DNA of 64,000 nt, taken from Gnetum montanum. Lineage: Eukaryota; Streptophyta; Gnetopsida; Gnetales; Gnetaceae. Location of the stretch: assembly GCA_015680685.1 (NCBI GenBank), contig MNCI01025002.1, forward strand, positions 585,499 to 649,498. The letters run 5' to 3'. The notes below the pieces were generated by a model that made no database searches, was not told where the DNA came from, and saw only the letters and a program-made list of their open reading frames with translations. Below are positions 1 through 12,300 of the stretch, in pieces (position 1 is the stretch's first letter; each line of letters starts with the position of its first letter). The translations under genes were made by a program, and so were the position numbers.

Positions 1-1000
1 CTCCTCCCTTTTACCCCAACTAATAACCTCTATAATCTATTGTAGATAACTCATTGACGACCTATAGTTCTTTGATAGTTATGATGGAACTTATTTTTGA
101 TGTTGTTATTGTTATTGTAGCTACTCTTGCTGCATCTCTTGTTGTTATTGCTAGCCACTAGGTGTTACTTGTTGTTGTCATTCAGTGGTTTATGTGGCTT
201 CCCCAACACTGATTTGCTCCTCACCCTAGTCTTTCTTGGGTGGTGCTCATTTGAGTAGTTTAGCATACAAGGTATTCTGGGCCTTCCTAGGAATGTCATT
301 GGTGTACCTTAGGATTCCAACTCACTTGCATAGCTTCTTGATAAGGCAAGGGAATGGGAGTGTTGGCTTCCTTACCTTCTTTTCTTTGAACTGCCTCTAA
401 ATCTTCATGAAATAAAGTTGTGTGAGATTGGCATTATATTTTTCCATCAAGATCGCACTTCCTTTGGCCACATAGGTAGACAATCTATTTAATCCTTTAT
501 TCGAAACAAGTGATATGTACCAATTTTAAAATAATTCTTTCCTTCAGAGTTCACTCATTGTATCCCTTGTCTTCCTTGCCATATGCTCATTTCAACCATA
601 GTTTTGTAGTTTTAGCATCTAATTTGGTCGATAGATGTGCTACTTTTGCTCCTTCATTGGGTATGTTCAGAGCTTCAGCTATCTCCTTGACTAAGTATGA
701 GATGGAGACTCTAATTTTGACCATAGTGCCTTCTTCCTTATTATTCTAGAATTGATAACTCTCCCATAGATACCATTTTCCACTGTTTGAAAGTGTGGGC
801 CATAGCAGTGACACTTGGATTTGCATTTTTACCACTTCTAGAAAAAATTCTATGAATGGCAAAAAGTTCATTTCCATAATTACTATTGTTAGGATTGACT
901 TTTCTTGAATAGCTTGGAGGTAGTCTTGTGACAATGTGAGGCGTTGTCCTTGTACTTGCAATTCCTCTGCTTCTCCTTGGGCTGACTATCTAGTAGTAGG
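1..1000 (-). pseudogene. Accessory (env-position) ORF of element C, decayed, cut by window edge
   Basis: Read on the minus strand, the stretch around 300-420 gives a run ending LPFPCLIKKLCK. This is the sort of conserved block found in the plant retrotransposon accessory domain often listed as putative plant transposon protein (Transposase_32). The same block occurs in element A near 11430-11480 with neighbouring DNA similar in order. Stops interrupt every frame. It lies downstream of gag and protease in element C, where Athila-type elements keep a third ORF. Family assignment rests on recalled motif shape, not on a search. Confidence 0.45.
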
Positions 1001-3580
1001 AGTTTCCTAATGAACATTGAAGTATTGGGCTTCCTACTTTGCATGTTTTAGGTCTTGTTTTCTTATTTAGCCTCTACCTTGGCCTCTTGGCCTTTTACTT
1101 GCAAGTTGTGAGGGTCCACCTTATGCTCCTCTCTCTAGGGCCATCTACAATCAATCAAGGATTTGGAGTTACTAAGGGTTTGCACAAAATCTTATGGTTT
1201 TATACCTTACTTGTGCCCTTAGTTACATTAGGTTCTTAGTTTATTGTGATTGCAGAATTAGGAAATTTTCAAAAGTAACCCTTTTAATGCATTTATATGG
1301 CCTAAGATAATTAGTATTGTTGATTAAGAGTCTTATTCAGTTTGTTTTGGCCTTAATATGAATGATTTTCTTTAAAAAATCTTATTTTTTTCCTTTAAAC
1401 TTACCCTTGTGATACCTTCCAAGTGTTAGCAATTTCAAAAAAAGTGACTCAGATTTTCATTACTAGCAACCCTCCCTACCACGACTAAGATGAGCACTTC
1501 GAGGTCAAATAGATTTGAAAATCATGAAAATCGAAGCGATAATGTGCACGTTATGCCTTGGGGAAGCTAGAAGATCATAGCTTAGATTGTCAAAGAAAAA
1601 TGAAAAAATCTCCTTTGGGTGCAAAATGAAAAATGAAAAATTTAGGTAAGTGTTCACCTATATATAGATTTTGTTTGATCTAACATCAAGGATCCAATAT
1701 TGAGGCAGCTCTGATCCGATATCTAAGGCCAAAAATTCATATTTTTCTTGAAGTTATAAGGATGGAAAATGATTTTTTTTATTGTTTGAAAGGTTTAAAG
1801 CATATTCAAAGGGCTTTGAGCAATGGATGATGCATATTTCTTCAAAAATATAGCACAAATACTCTGTAAAGAAGGAATTGTGGGCTACAAAAGTTCATGA
1901 AGATTTTATAAGATGGATGAGATGGGTAATGAGCTTATGTTATCAGAATGAGTATTTTGAACAATAAGGGAAGTTTTTATTGACATTTATTGATGTTGGA
2001 AGGCTCAAGATTTTGTGGAATTACTTGCAGGTATAAGATACAACAATTATACAAGTGGGTCCTCCCCAAAGCAGGTGCCAACCTTCAATGCCCTTATATA
2101 ACGATGCCTAAAAGTGTTCTTGATCACTTAAGGAGTTGAATGTAACACATACCTATTTAGCAAAACACACATGTTAGTACCATTAGATTAGGAAAATGAC
2201 TCTATGTTACACAAAACCACAAGTCCTGATTATTCATACAGTCAAATGAGATGGACTTAGAAGGGATTGTAGAAATCAGAATGTGAGGTATCTTAACATA
2301 AGCATAATGAATTCTTATGTTTTATAAGTAGTTAAATTAATCATTAGTTTTTCTATCCAAGATTCAAACCAAGTCTAGATCACCTTTCAGTGACATCGCA
2401 TTGTCTCATATCTTAGAATTACAACTGTAAGACTACCACTGTTGCTAGGAGTATTGTCAATTGGCATATTTTCCACGAGAGGATTTTATTTATGGCATGC
2501 TTTATTTTTTTCAATTTCTAAGAAGCCACCTACCTTTAGGCATGGGTAGCATGTCTTTCCAGTGGGAACCCCAGAAATTTATTTTGTGCTCTTTTATTTT
2601 TATCTATGTCAACCTTACCAAAAGACTACCTTTAGGCATGGGTAACATGTCTTTTTAGTGACATGGTAACACAACACTTATTTTACTCTTACTCCCATTT
2701 TCATTAGATCTACAAGGATATAATACAACCCAAACAATAGAATAGATCTAACAGAAGTAATCAAAGAGAGTCCACAAATCCCCTCGATGTCACACCCATT
2801 ACATTCCCACTTGGTTCTTCATTGTTTGGTCTAGGCATAATGATCATGAGTTTATTCTTAGTTATATGATGTAAAGAATATCATTATAGCCATGGTGAGA
2901 ATCCCTTATTAATGGAATGGGTGCATGGATGGTGTGGCTCACTATTCAAATAATCAGTTCCTTATGACTTGATAACATAGAGAAATATTCACTTTATTGG
3001 ACTACATCTTACCCTATTTGTAATGTGTTTTATTAACAATCAAAATTATTTATAAAGGTCATGAAAAAAAAGTATGAAAAAAATAGTAACAACTGGAAAA
3101 AGATGTAAAAAATCAAAAATCGTAAAGAATGAAAAATCATTAAAGAATTGAAAATGTCAAAGAATATCAAAAATTTAATAAATGAAAAGATATAAAAGAA
3201 TGAGAAAATGTCAAAGAATGTGAAAAATGAAAAGTATAAAAGAATGGAAAAAATTGTATCAAGAAATATGAAAACTAAAAATAATTGTAAAACAAAAAAT
3301 TGAAAAGCACCTATTAATTTCTAAATTAAGATACAGTATCTCCCCCAAAATTAAACTCATGGGCGAGTGTTTATAAAATGCTCCCTAGATCTCCTGGATC
3401 ATACACTCTAGGTGGTTTAGTTACCATCTTTAGTGATTTAAGTTTTTGGTTATCATCCAAGGTAATCCTAGTGATAACGAAATCTTGATCATTTATGTCC
3501 TTGTTTTCTTTTCCCATTGATGTATGATCATGGTTTAATAGTTTTATTTTTGGGCTCTCAATTGGAGTTATCTTCTTAAA
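1001..3580 (-). other. Non-coding spacer of element C (between protease/integrase remnant and accessory ORF)
   Basis: No sustained coding frame. It holds a TATA-like CTATATATAG at about 1657-1667 followed by GATATC-rich sequence, and a very A-rich stretch at 3060-3310 of repeated short AAAATG/AAAGAATG words. It also holds two copies of a block ending GGCATGGGTARCATGTCTTT near 2540 and 2635. Corresponding pieces occur in the same order in element A at 12300-14300, so this is the homologous spacer. The reverse transcriptase to integrase region expected here is missing, implying a large internal deletion close to 3560-3600. Confidence 0.55.
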
Positions 3581-4350
3581 ATGGGAATTAATAAGTGGAT
3601 CAGGTTATTCCATAAATATTTTGGACAATTTAATGTTCTTAGTTGTTGGCCATTGGATGTATTTTGGTATGGTGACCCATGCTCTCTCTTGTATTCACAC
3701 TTGTTGTGGACTAGTGTAATGACTATGTTAATGTTCTGTAATGTTAGTCCACAACTACATCCTTCTTTATCAGTAGTAATGCATGGAATTTTCTACATAT
3801 GTATGGCTTCATGCATGTCTTCCTTACAAATTTTGATAGATAAATATCTCATGCTTAACTTAGCATCTATTGTGCTAAGTCATGCTATCCCCATAATGAT
3901 TGAAAATTCCCTATCATCATTTTTCACATCAATCACTTGAACGTTTTCTAGATAAGACCACCCATTGATAGTGGTCATCACATCTTCAATCTGTCCCAAA
4001 GGAATGGTGATAGACTAATCTTCTAACTCTAACCTAATGTCACACTTTTTCAAGGGTGGTAGGTTTTATGCTTTGTATGTTTCTTGAGAGATCAAATTCA
4101 CTTCGAAACCTAACTCTAGTAGAGCTTTACATGGTGCATTTCCAACTACTTGTAGATAAATCAAGGGAATTCCTAGATCATTTTGTTTCTTGGGAAGTAG
4201 CCCTACCTTTATCCAATTTGACACTACTTCTTTAAGCATGAAAGTCTTTAAATTCTGGGTTGATTGTTGGGGAAGCATAGTATTTACAAGAGGAACATAG
4301 TTTAGTGACATTCTAACTCTACCAGCTCTTTGTGGAATTGTCCTAAAGAA
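3581..4350 (-). pseudogene. Retropepsin (protease) remnant of element C
   Basis: Minus-strand translation of 4066-4311 ends ALLELGFEVNLISQETYKA, which aligns with the retropepsin active-site region (normally L-D-S-G followed by xxNLIS). The catalytic Asp is Glu here and the following Ser is Leu, so the enzyme would be dead. The left part (3600-3950) aligns by eye with the protease of element A (49000-49405), including the region around IIMG. Frame breaks are frequent. It lies directly downstream of gag in element C. Confidence 0.65.
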
Positions 4351-6865
4351 AGGACATTTCCTTTTTTTTTACTCTTATAGTATTGCTAATAGGATCCCCC
4401 GTTTGTGTCTTCACTACCCTGGTAACCCTCTTTTGCTAAGGCTATGATGTAGTTTTCCCTACATGATAGGTGGTGGTATTGTGGGTAAAGGACTAGAAGT
4501 TTGACTACATGGACCAGCTGCTTGTGAATGCATGTATGAGTTGGAATTTGGCCTTGGCAGTGTTGGTTTGTGGTATTCAGGTGAGTAGTACTATAGAGAT
4601 TGAACAACTGCATTTGCTAGTAAGATTGAACATTGGACATGGTATCCATAAGGATTAGGCTACCAATATGGATATTTTTGGAGTGGTGGTGGCATGGCCC
4701 ATAATTGGGATTGTTGCCACTACTGATGGTACTACTCTTGTGGCTATGGGTAGGCATCACTGGGATAGTACATTGGTTGGAAGTTTTACCTATAGTTAAC
4801 TTGAGGATAAGGTAAATTTTTGGGCATTTTTTTCTTAGCAAGTTTATGATTAAGTAAATGTGGCCCTGTTTCCTGTAAATGTGCCATTATTAGACAACAT
4901 CCCTTAGGATGTTCATACTAATACACGACACATCCTTTCTCATCGATGTAGCTGGTGTCTGAACACTCAACCACTGTAGCCACTTTGCCTTTCCATCCAA
5001 AATATTTTCTTTTCCTCTTATCTTTGCCTTTTCCAAAAGTTTATTTTGTTCTTTCCTCCACAATCTTCAATGTAGTTAAAATTTTTTCGTCTACTGAGTC
5101 CCACATTTTCTCTACCTTCATTACAATGTTAGTTACAATTTTCTGAATTGGTGTAGTCTTCTTCAGGATTACCTAATCCAATGTTTTCTCTTCTTGGGTA
5201 TGACAAACCCTTGCATCTCTCTTTTTGATGGATGTGTCTTAGTTATACTCCTCAGCTGATTCTCTTTTTCTTAATTCACCTTTGTCCTTTGCCACTTCAT
5301 CAATTAATCTTTGGATGTGATGGATAGTGAATTCAGATAATCTACCTTGGGCATAAATCCCAAGTATCTCTCTAATTTTGTTTTGCAACCCATCTACAAT
5401 GTGCTTGAGTTACTCTCATTGTGAAAATTCATGGCCTAGGCATCTATGCAGCAATGAGTGGTATCTACCCATTACTGCATCAAGGGTCTCATGAGTCCCT
5501 TGCTTCCATCCTTGGATTTGCTTCCTTAAGTTATACATCCATGAGTAGGTTTGATACTTGTCATTGAAGATCTCTAACATGGTACTCCATCTTCTGATTG
5601 ATTCAAGTTTAAGTAATCAATACCAGCTCTTTACCTCTTTCATAAGTGTTCTTGGAAATAGATTTAACTTCTTCCAGTCACTTTCAATGTTCTATAGGGC
5701 TAAGGCATCATGCAAAGCTTGAAGGTGATGTTGTGGATCAACATTATAACCACATTTGAATCTTAGCATGTTGTTCATATCAAGCCATTTGATATAGCTA
5801 TCCCTCACGTGCTTGGTTGAAATGTGTACAACTTCCTATATGTTAATCATGCTACAAGTTACCATAAGGGATTCATCATCTCAATCAGGTTCATGCACTC
5901 AATTATAGTAGTGCCCGCTTGTTTACTCATCCCTTTCATGATTTCTATGATTCCTACAGCTATGCTATTTATACTCTTCATCTTCTAAATCCAGATTTCT
6001 TGGGTGATGGTCATGAGTTCTTCTCTCTTCCTTGTTATGATTTCTGTACCTTTTCCTTCTTCTATCAGAGTTTTTTGATAATCATGAGGATGTGGATGAG
6101 GTAGTAGGAGAATAGTGTTAGCTTATCCTCCTATGATGACTCTGATGTTCTTCTCTGTGAGATCTAGTAGGGACTCTTGGCCATGAGCCTTGCGTGTACC
6201 TTGAGTGTTTTGCCTCTTACCTGAATGTCCCTACTAATTTAGAGTATGATTTATTCCTAGCAAGTTCCTCTAATTGAATGATAGGAATTTGTGATTAGAA
6301 CTCATGATTTTGGTGGAGCTATTCAGCAATGAATGCATCTTCATCAAGCTTCTTCGAGATAACAATTAGTTGATTGTCTCTCCTTTATCTTGTTCATGTA
6401 TTGTTTCCATGACATTGTCTTTGCTTAACTGCTCATTAGTAGGTTCATATGGTTGGGTCATGTATTTGATTTCATGATACCCTCCAAGTGCTTTACTTAG
6501 TTTCATCCCCTTAAGAGCAGTTTGAAGCATAATGGGTGTTGAATGCTTTGGTGGTAGAACAACATTTCCTTGAATATCTCTACACTTGAGTTTTCTATCC
6601 TAATGAAAGTAAAATCAAGATAGTAAGGACCATGCTGAGCATATCAGATCATTATTTGCATTTACATACTCTAGTCTTCTTCTTCATGAACTATATCATT
6701 ACTTCTCTAAAGTTCCTTAGTAGGTGATGTTGTATTCTTATTTGAAGCCTTGTTATCATTTGAAACATTTGCTTTGAGCATGCTTAGTTAGAGTTATAGA
6801 TTTGAACTTTGTGTTTCTAGTACAATGAACTCTATGAAATTAATTACTTAGCATACATTGACAAG
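4351..6865 (-). pseudogene. gag remnant of element C (Athila-like)
   Basis: The DNA from about 5200 to 6780 parallels the gag of element A (50700-52075) in order and wording. Examples are the blocks near 5330-5420 and 50730-50830, and 5560-5800 and 50960-51200. Coding is on the minus strand and broken by many stops. No frame longer than about 80 codons remains. The C-terminal end (4386-4841) is rich in His/Cys/Pro but no clean zinc knuckle can be read. Confidence 0.6.
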
Positions 6866-6883
6866 TCCTTGGCAATGGCACCA
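6866..6883 (-). other. Primer-binding site of element C (tRNA-Asp type)
   Basis: On the minus strand the bases next to the LTR read TGGTGCCATTGCCAAGGA. This is close to the plant tRNA-Asp-type primer site TGGCGCCGTTGCCGGGGA used by Athila-like elements. It marks the 5' end of element C on the minus strand. Confidence 0.7.
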
Positions 6884-6884
6884 A

Positions 6885-7713
6885 AGATGAGCGGTGGAGT
6901 AATCCAACACCCAACCATACAAGTCATGAGTGTTCACACATGACCAAATGTTGTCTTCCCACATGAGCTAGTAAAATCTAAAGGTATGGTTTAACTCGCT
7001 ATGAGGTATATGATCATTGATGTTGTGTGGGCCATCTTACTCCTAGTAAACATGGTAAAGTAGAAAGAGTTTCTAAGCCTAATGAAAATAGTAAGCAATC
7101 CTATTCTATCCTATGACGATGAGTATCTTGTCTTGACCTTCTGTACATACCTTGGGCTTCATGCAATTACTATTGGGATTACCAAGTACATTGCTACTAG
7201 GCAAACTAAGCGATGCACTACTAGGTTATTAAGTAATTACACTTACATGCTCGAGATTAGTCATACTCATTCCACTTAACAATAGTAAAAGTAAGTGCAT
7301 GGAGAAGTAAATCATTAACTAAGAAAATAGTAAACATTATTCTAAGTAAAGCAGTAAAACTAGGAGAATCCTACAATAGTGGGAAATAGCTCAATCTTTA
7401 TTTCTAATCACACTTATCTCCAAGTACAAAATGCTCGAATAAAGATGTTATTCACTAGTTTACACTACACTACAAGCATTCACACTTGTAATTGCTAAGT
7501 CTAAATTCATGTAAAAAAACTAAAAGAGTTTCAATAAGGGTGGATGAAATTTTTGTCTTAGACCATGTGCCTAAGTGTTGTATTTATAGGCAGGCACGTC
7601 TCCGACAATATCAGATATCTAATGTTGTAGCTTGGGCTCTGATATCAGTTACGTGATATTGCAGCTCTGATATCAGATACCCAATATCATTACCGTGGAA
7701 AAATTCATATAAT
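6885..7713 (-). repeat. 5' LTR of element C
   Basis: It begins next to the primer site with (A)GATGAG, a one-base variant of the TGATGAG terminus of the other Athila-like LTRs here. It shares internal order with them: a coding-like stretch, a CAAT-rich middle, TATTTATAG near 7585 and a set of GATATC-type palindromes near 7600-7690. The right end is approximate because the terminal bases have decayed. Confidence 0.65.
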
Positions 7714-8284
7714 CAACTACAGCAAGGAACTCATGACTCCCTTGTCTTTAATTTGCTTTCTTGAATTAAACTCTCTTAAAAATGTTTAGTATTTATCATT
7801 GAACAGCTTCAACATGTATTCTATCTGTAAATAAATTCTAGTTCCAAAGATCTTTACTAGCTATTTGATTCATTAACCTATGTTGTCATAAATAAGTTAA
7901 GTTTCTAGAAATTATTCTCAATGTTATGTAATGCATAGGCATCATGGAAGGCTTGTAGCTTTCTTCAAACTTTGGAATGTTTTTTAATGGAAAGGTCATG
8001 TTTGCCTAGGGCATGCCCCTAGGATAACAACATAGCAACTACATAGTAAGTACAAAGGGGGTGTTAGGATTAGGCTTTGAACCCAGCACCTATAAATACA
8101 AAGCTATGCGAGCTAACCAACTACCCAATGTCCATTGTATTAAGTCACTTAATATGACTATCCCTTTGATGCCTAGTTGGAATGCAAACTGCTTAGTAGC
8201 CAATAGAAATTCATCATAATCATTAAGTTTGCCATAATCTTTATTGTGATGATGGCCATTTCAATGCTCATCATCATGTATTCT
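7714..8284 (-). pseudogene. gag fragment of element B (left part)
   Basis: Sequence 7735-7985 matches the gag of element A (about 50900-51180). The two share ATTTATCATT, TTTGGAATRTT and the stretch around GGCATCATGGAAGGCTTGTA. It stops at element C on the left and at the LTR of element A on the right. It resumes on the far side of A at 52768, so A and C both landed in element B. A SINE-like unit lies inside it. Confidence 0.55.
8040..8135 (-). mobile_element. SINE-like, tRNA-derived repeat
   Basis: On the minus strand there is an A-box-like TGGGTAGTTGG (8117-8127) and a perfect B box GGTTCAAAGCC (8073-8083). They are about 33 bases apart, the spacing of a tRNA gene internal promoter. The cloverleaf cannot be closed, so it is a tRNA-derived SINE head or a decayed tRNA, not a working tRNA gene. 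Its ends and target duplication are not resolved. Confidence 0.5.
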
Positions 8285-9165
8285 TGATGCACAATGAAGG
8301 TACCCCTATGCCCAACCATACGAATCACAAAGCATTCACACACGATCCAGTCGAATTCCATGGACTCTCTAGTTTCCAGTGCACTAGTCTTCTAGAAAGT
8401 GAATCTTGCCCTAAGGTCATTCATTGTATTCCTAATTACACTTGTGAAGTACAAAGGTATGGTTAAGTGTAATCGAGGCATATGATTTTTATCATTTTAT
8501 GTTTTATGGTTTTGATGCTTAAAGAGAGAGATGAAGTAATTTAATAACTAATTTAATTTAACTAACTAACTGGTCTTTAGCTAGTCCTAACATAAGCATT
8601 CAGTCCCACTTTACATACACATCCTAAACCCATGCAAGAACTGTTGGATTACCAAGCACTATGCTACTGGGTGCACCAAGCAATAATGCTATTGGGATTA
8701 TCAAGTGAATATGTGTTTACGCTCGAAGCGGTCATATTTATGTACCTAATCTATTTAGCTTAATTGATTAAAGTCTAATTTAGCTTAATTAATTGAATAT
8801 TTAATAAAAAATGAATGCATAAATAAAACATTAAACTATCCAGAATTTTGCTAGGCTTATCAAGAAGCTCGTCTTTATTGCCATACACATTGGTGTGGTT
8901 CAAATACAATAGTGCTCAAATTAAGATCTGTACATTCAATGGCTCCATGTGTGGGCACTCGGGGAAAATATTCTAACTTTCAAATAGAAAAACTGTAAGA
9001 GCTTTACTACTACTATGAATATAATGCCCATAAACATAGTTAGGGGCTCATATTTATAGTTTTTGCTACAATGCTACATCAATGTAGCCTCATTGATAGG
9101 GCAACAAACGTAAACAAGGCCCTATTAATGGGGGTCCATTGATGCGATACATTGACCCTCATCAT
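8285..9165 (-). repeat. 3' LTR of element A (881 bp)
   Basis: From about 8655 onward it matches the right LTR (52224-52767) closely, for example the blocks beginning GTGCACCAAGCAATAATG. The first about 370 bases are absent from the right copy, which therefore has an internal deletion. Those bases do match the terminal part of the solo LTR (55239) and of LTR E. A TATTTATAG lies near 9053. Confidence 0.8.
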
Positions 9166-9180
9166 ACCCCCATGATTGAA
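9166..9180 (-). other. Polypurine tract of element A
   Basis: On the minus strand the bases before the LTR read TCATGGGGGTA, a short purine-rich run in the position of a plus-strand primer. It is weak and partly decayed. Confidence 0.4.
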
Positions 9181-9399
9181 TGAAAACTCATCCTCAAGTT
9201 CTTTTACAAAATTGGGAAGGTATGGGATTATTAACTAACTCTTTAACAAAATAAACTGACTTGACAAAATTGAGTGCCTGAGTGTACAAATCACACAAAT
9301 TACAAAAAATTGTGATGTTCATGATAAAAAATTAAACACCATGACATGACTCTACAAAAAATTTGATAGCACATCCTTTGATTTCATGAAGACAATGGA

Positions 9400-12300
9400 G
9401 AAGATCAAACAGTCACAAGCAGTGGTGGCTCCTAAGGCTCTGAAGGATCTTCGCCAACTCTAGGCATGTGTGGTAGCTGAGGTAACTATGGCTATCTTGC
9501 TATGGCTACAACCTCCAATGGAAGGTGAAAGGCATCAATTAATGCCTTCATCTTCTCCTCCTTACTCTAGAAATCATTCACAGTCCACATGGCATCACCC
9601 ATGTTAACTGTCCCCATGGACAAGGCATGATTAGGAACAGTTCCTTTACATTGACAAACTAGGTAGTGAACTATTTACATTTGATGTCAAATTCCCTAAC
9701 TGCACTCTGCAAATCTTGGTAGTTATTCATCCTCTTGGTCAAGTTCTTAGCAATTGATCATTGATCCATGAATTATGCCTTAATAACCTCGAGTTCAAAA
9801 TTTTCCATCGCAAGCTTCTACTTGGCATCCTTGTGATGCTTGAACTCTACCTTGTACAACAAGTACAAGCTAGTCAACTACTTCTCAAGCTCTGACTATG
9901 GATGTCTAGTAGTCAACATACCTAGATTTGCATAACAGAGATTGACAAGCTCAATATACTCTATCATCTCTTTAATCTGAAACTCCTTTGTGCAGATTTC
10001 TGCCTTGTTGTAGGCATCTATCCCATCAATGATGGGTTGCCAAACTTATCAACCTTGTTGGAGTTACTGACGGGCTTCATTTGCTTTTTCCTTCACCAAC
10101 TAGAAGTATTTCTCATTTACCTCCTTCTGTAGATCAACCTGTTCTCTATAATGGTCCTTGACTCTCTCAAATTTTAGAGCCTTTAATTTTCAAGTGGCTA
10201 CCTCAATTCCAGTTTTTTGGCGAAGGGCATAGACTTCCTCCATGGAGAGATCTCTATTTCCTACTACAAATCTCCTCACTTTTGTATTTGCTTTAGTCAG
10301 TTGCTCCTACTATTGATAGATGATATCTGTTAACTGTTACTTGTGCACATCAACATTCCATAGGTAATAAAATATGTTAACTATTGCTTGATGGATGGTC
10401 AATTGGACATTCTCCTAGTGGGTTTGATCCAAGGCCTTCTGAATCTTGTATTGTATGGCTTCTACTAAGGATCGATAGAACACCTCTGTCTCTATTGCAC
10501 CCTCAACCCCTTTGAGTTTGGTGTGAAGTTGTTCCATAGCCTTATTTCTTATTAGTGTTGGGTTGAGGAATGCAAGATCAACACTCTGGGCTCTTAATTT
10601 GGCAACTTTCATAGCCAAGTGTTCATTTTTCTCCTTGGCTATTTCAAGTTGTCCCTCCAATATGATGCTTTAGCCCCTTACTTCCAGCAACTCTGACTGA
10701 GTTTTAGTAATGTTGTTTAGAAGGTTAAAGACATCTGAAAGCAATTGCCCAGTTCCTACCAATTGGTCAAGTAGTTCTTCATGCTTCGTTGCATTTATTT
10801 TGCTATTTGTGGTTCATTTGGACATATACACATCTTTGAGTGCAATGATATCTAGTGTAGATGTCGCAGATGCATTAAGAGTCTTGGCAATACGATTAGC
10901 AAACACTTCTACTATGGTCTCCTATCCTTTGTGCTACATCACCAATACAGTTACCCCTTTTCCCTCCTCCAAGTGCACCGAGAAGGTCACAACATTCCCA
11001 GAGATTTCTGGGAGTGATGGTTATTCTATAAGAGATACTATAACATCTTTGGTGCTCAAATTCAACCTTGCAGAAAGCTGCATTCTTTTGGTTGAGAAAA
11101 TGGATCCACACTCACCCATCAAATTGATTATTCGGGTCATCTTTTTAAGGTGATTCATTATTGGCCTATAAATGGATGGGTCCCCACCACTCATGCCTAC
11201 TCACTGCTTTAATTCATTCAAAAGCCATTCTCTGTATTCTCACAACTATTGGGTAGTTACAACGATGTTTGGCACCATTGTCTAAATGGTAAGTGGAGGT
11301 GGTGGTTACTACTCCTCTTCTTGAATTATGGTCGTAAGTGTCTTATCCTTCATTATTTCAACCTAGTTGATGGTTAAAACAATTCTAACAATATCATTGG
11401 TGTAACAGATTATCCTCCCCTTTGACAGAGTTTCCTAATGAGGCATGAAAAGGGGAGTGCCTTCCTTCTATGTTCATTTTCTTTAAATCACTTCTTCATA
11501 TCTGGATAGATCAGCTACAGAAGGTTGATTAGGAATCTCCCACTCATAGCAACACATACCTAGGTAGAGAAGCTGATGATTTTGCTTAGCCTCATCATGA
11601 GATTAAGGTGAAAGGCCACAATCTTGTAGTAAATCCTCTCTGCTAGTGTAAGCCCACCAAACTCCTTACGATCAACATCATAGCATGGTTGCACCCATTC
11701 TTTCTTAATACTGGGATCTACCTGCATTGGGATCTCAATAAGTTTCATCCCTATTTTGGGCAACCCAAGCATTGCAACAATGGCCTATGATGAGTACGAC
11801 ATTGAGATGTCCTTGATTTTCATCATTGCTCTGAGTTGCTTATTCTTCTAGAATAAAAACATCTCTCCCATGTACCACTCTCTAATAGAAGTGATGACTA
11901 GCCACATGGGAGAGGCCTTTAGCTGGTCCTACACTTCTCTTGGTGCATGCTCTAGAAAAGGACCAACATTTAACTCTTAGAGCATCGATATTTGAACCTT
12001 CCTCAATTTGATTTGATTCAGGTAGGCCTTTTTAAGGTCACCTTGAGGTTTGCTAGTTGTGTTGGTGCATCATCTCGATGGGAGTGTTCTATTGCTACTG
12101 CTACTGGTTTTGGAATCTATCTGATAGATTCCACTTCTACCTCTTCCCTGAGAGGACTTGTGGTGTGTGTTGCTAATGGTTCTTCTTGGGGTTGTTCTTG
12201 GCCCCTTTCCATTCTAGGCCATTTCTCCCTTGGTTGGGATGGTCTTGCTTCTTGTGTGTGCTTTCCTTTTGGTGCAATCTACAATCACAACACATCTATG
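9400..12300 (-). pseudogene. Accessory ORF of element A: Transposase_32-like domain plus coiled coil
   Basis: It lies between integrase and 3' LTR and is read on the minus strand, the sense strand of A. The 11430-11770 part translates to a block with LTLAERIYYKIVAFHLN and later KALPFSCLIRKLC, resembling the conserved core of the putative plant transposon protein family. Downstream, 10415-10660 gives a charged heptad-like stretch (KEKNEHLAMKVAKLRAQ) typical of a coiled coil. A very similar run, KEKNEYLTKEIGDLKSR, occurs in the antisense gene of OG1. Several stops and frame changes break it. No transmembrane segment of a true env was seen. Confidence 0.5.

Noticed and set aside
3060-3310. Possible microsatellite
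   Set aside because: A-rich word mixture without a fixed period, and the same type of spacer occurs in element A at 14080-14290, so it is element sequence.
3581-3940. Plus-strand frame of 119 codons
   Set aside because: It overlaps the minus-strand protease remnant of element C and has no recognisable features.
10710-11153. Plus-strand frame of 147 codons
   Set aside because: Antisense to the accessory ORF of element A. Comparison with element C supports the minus strand as coding.
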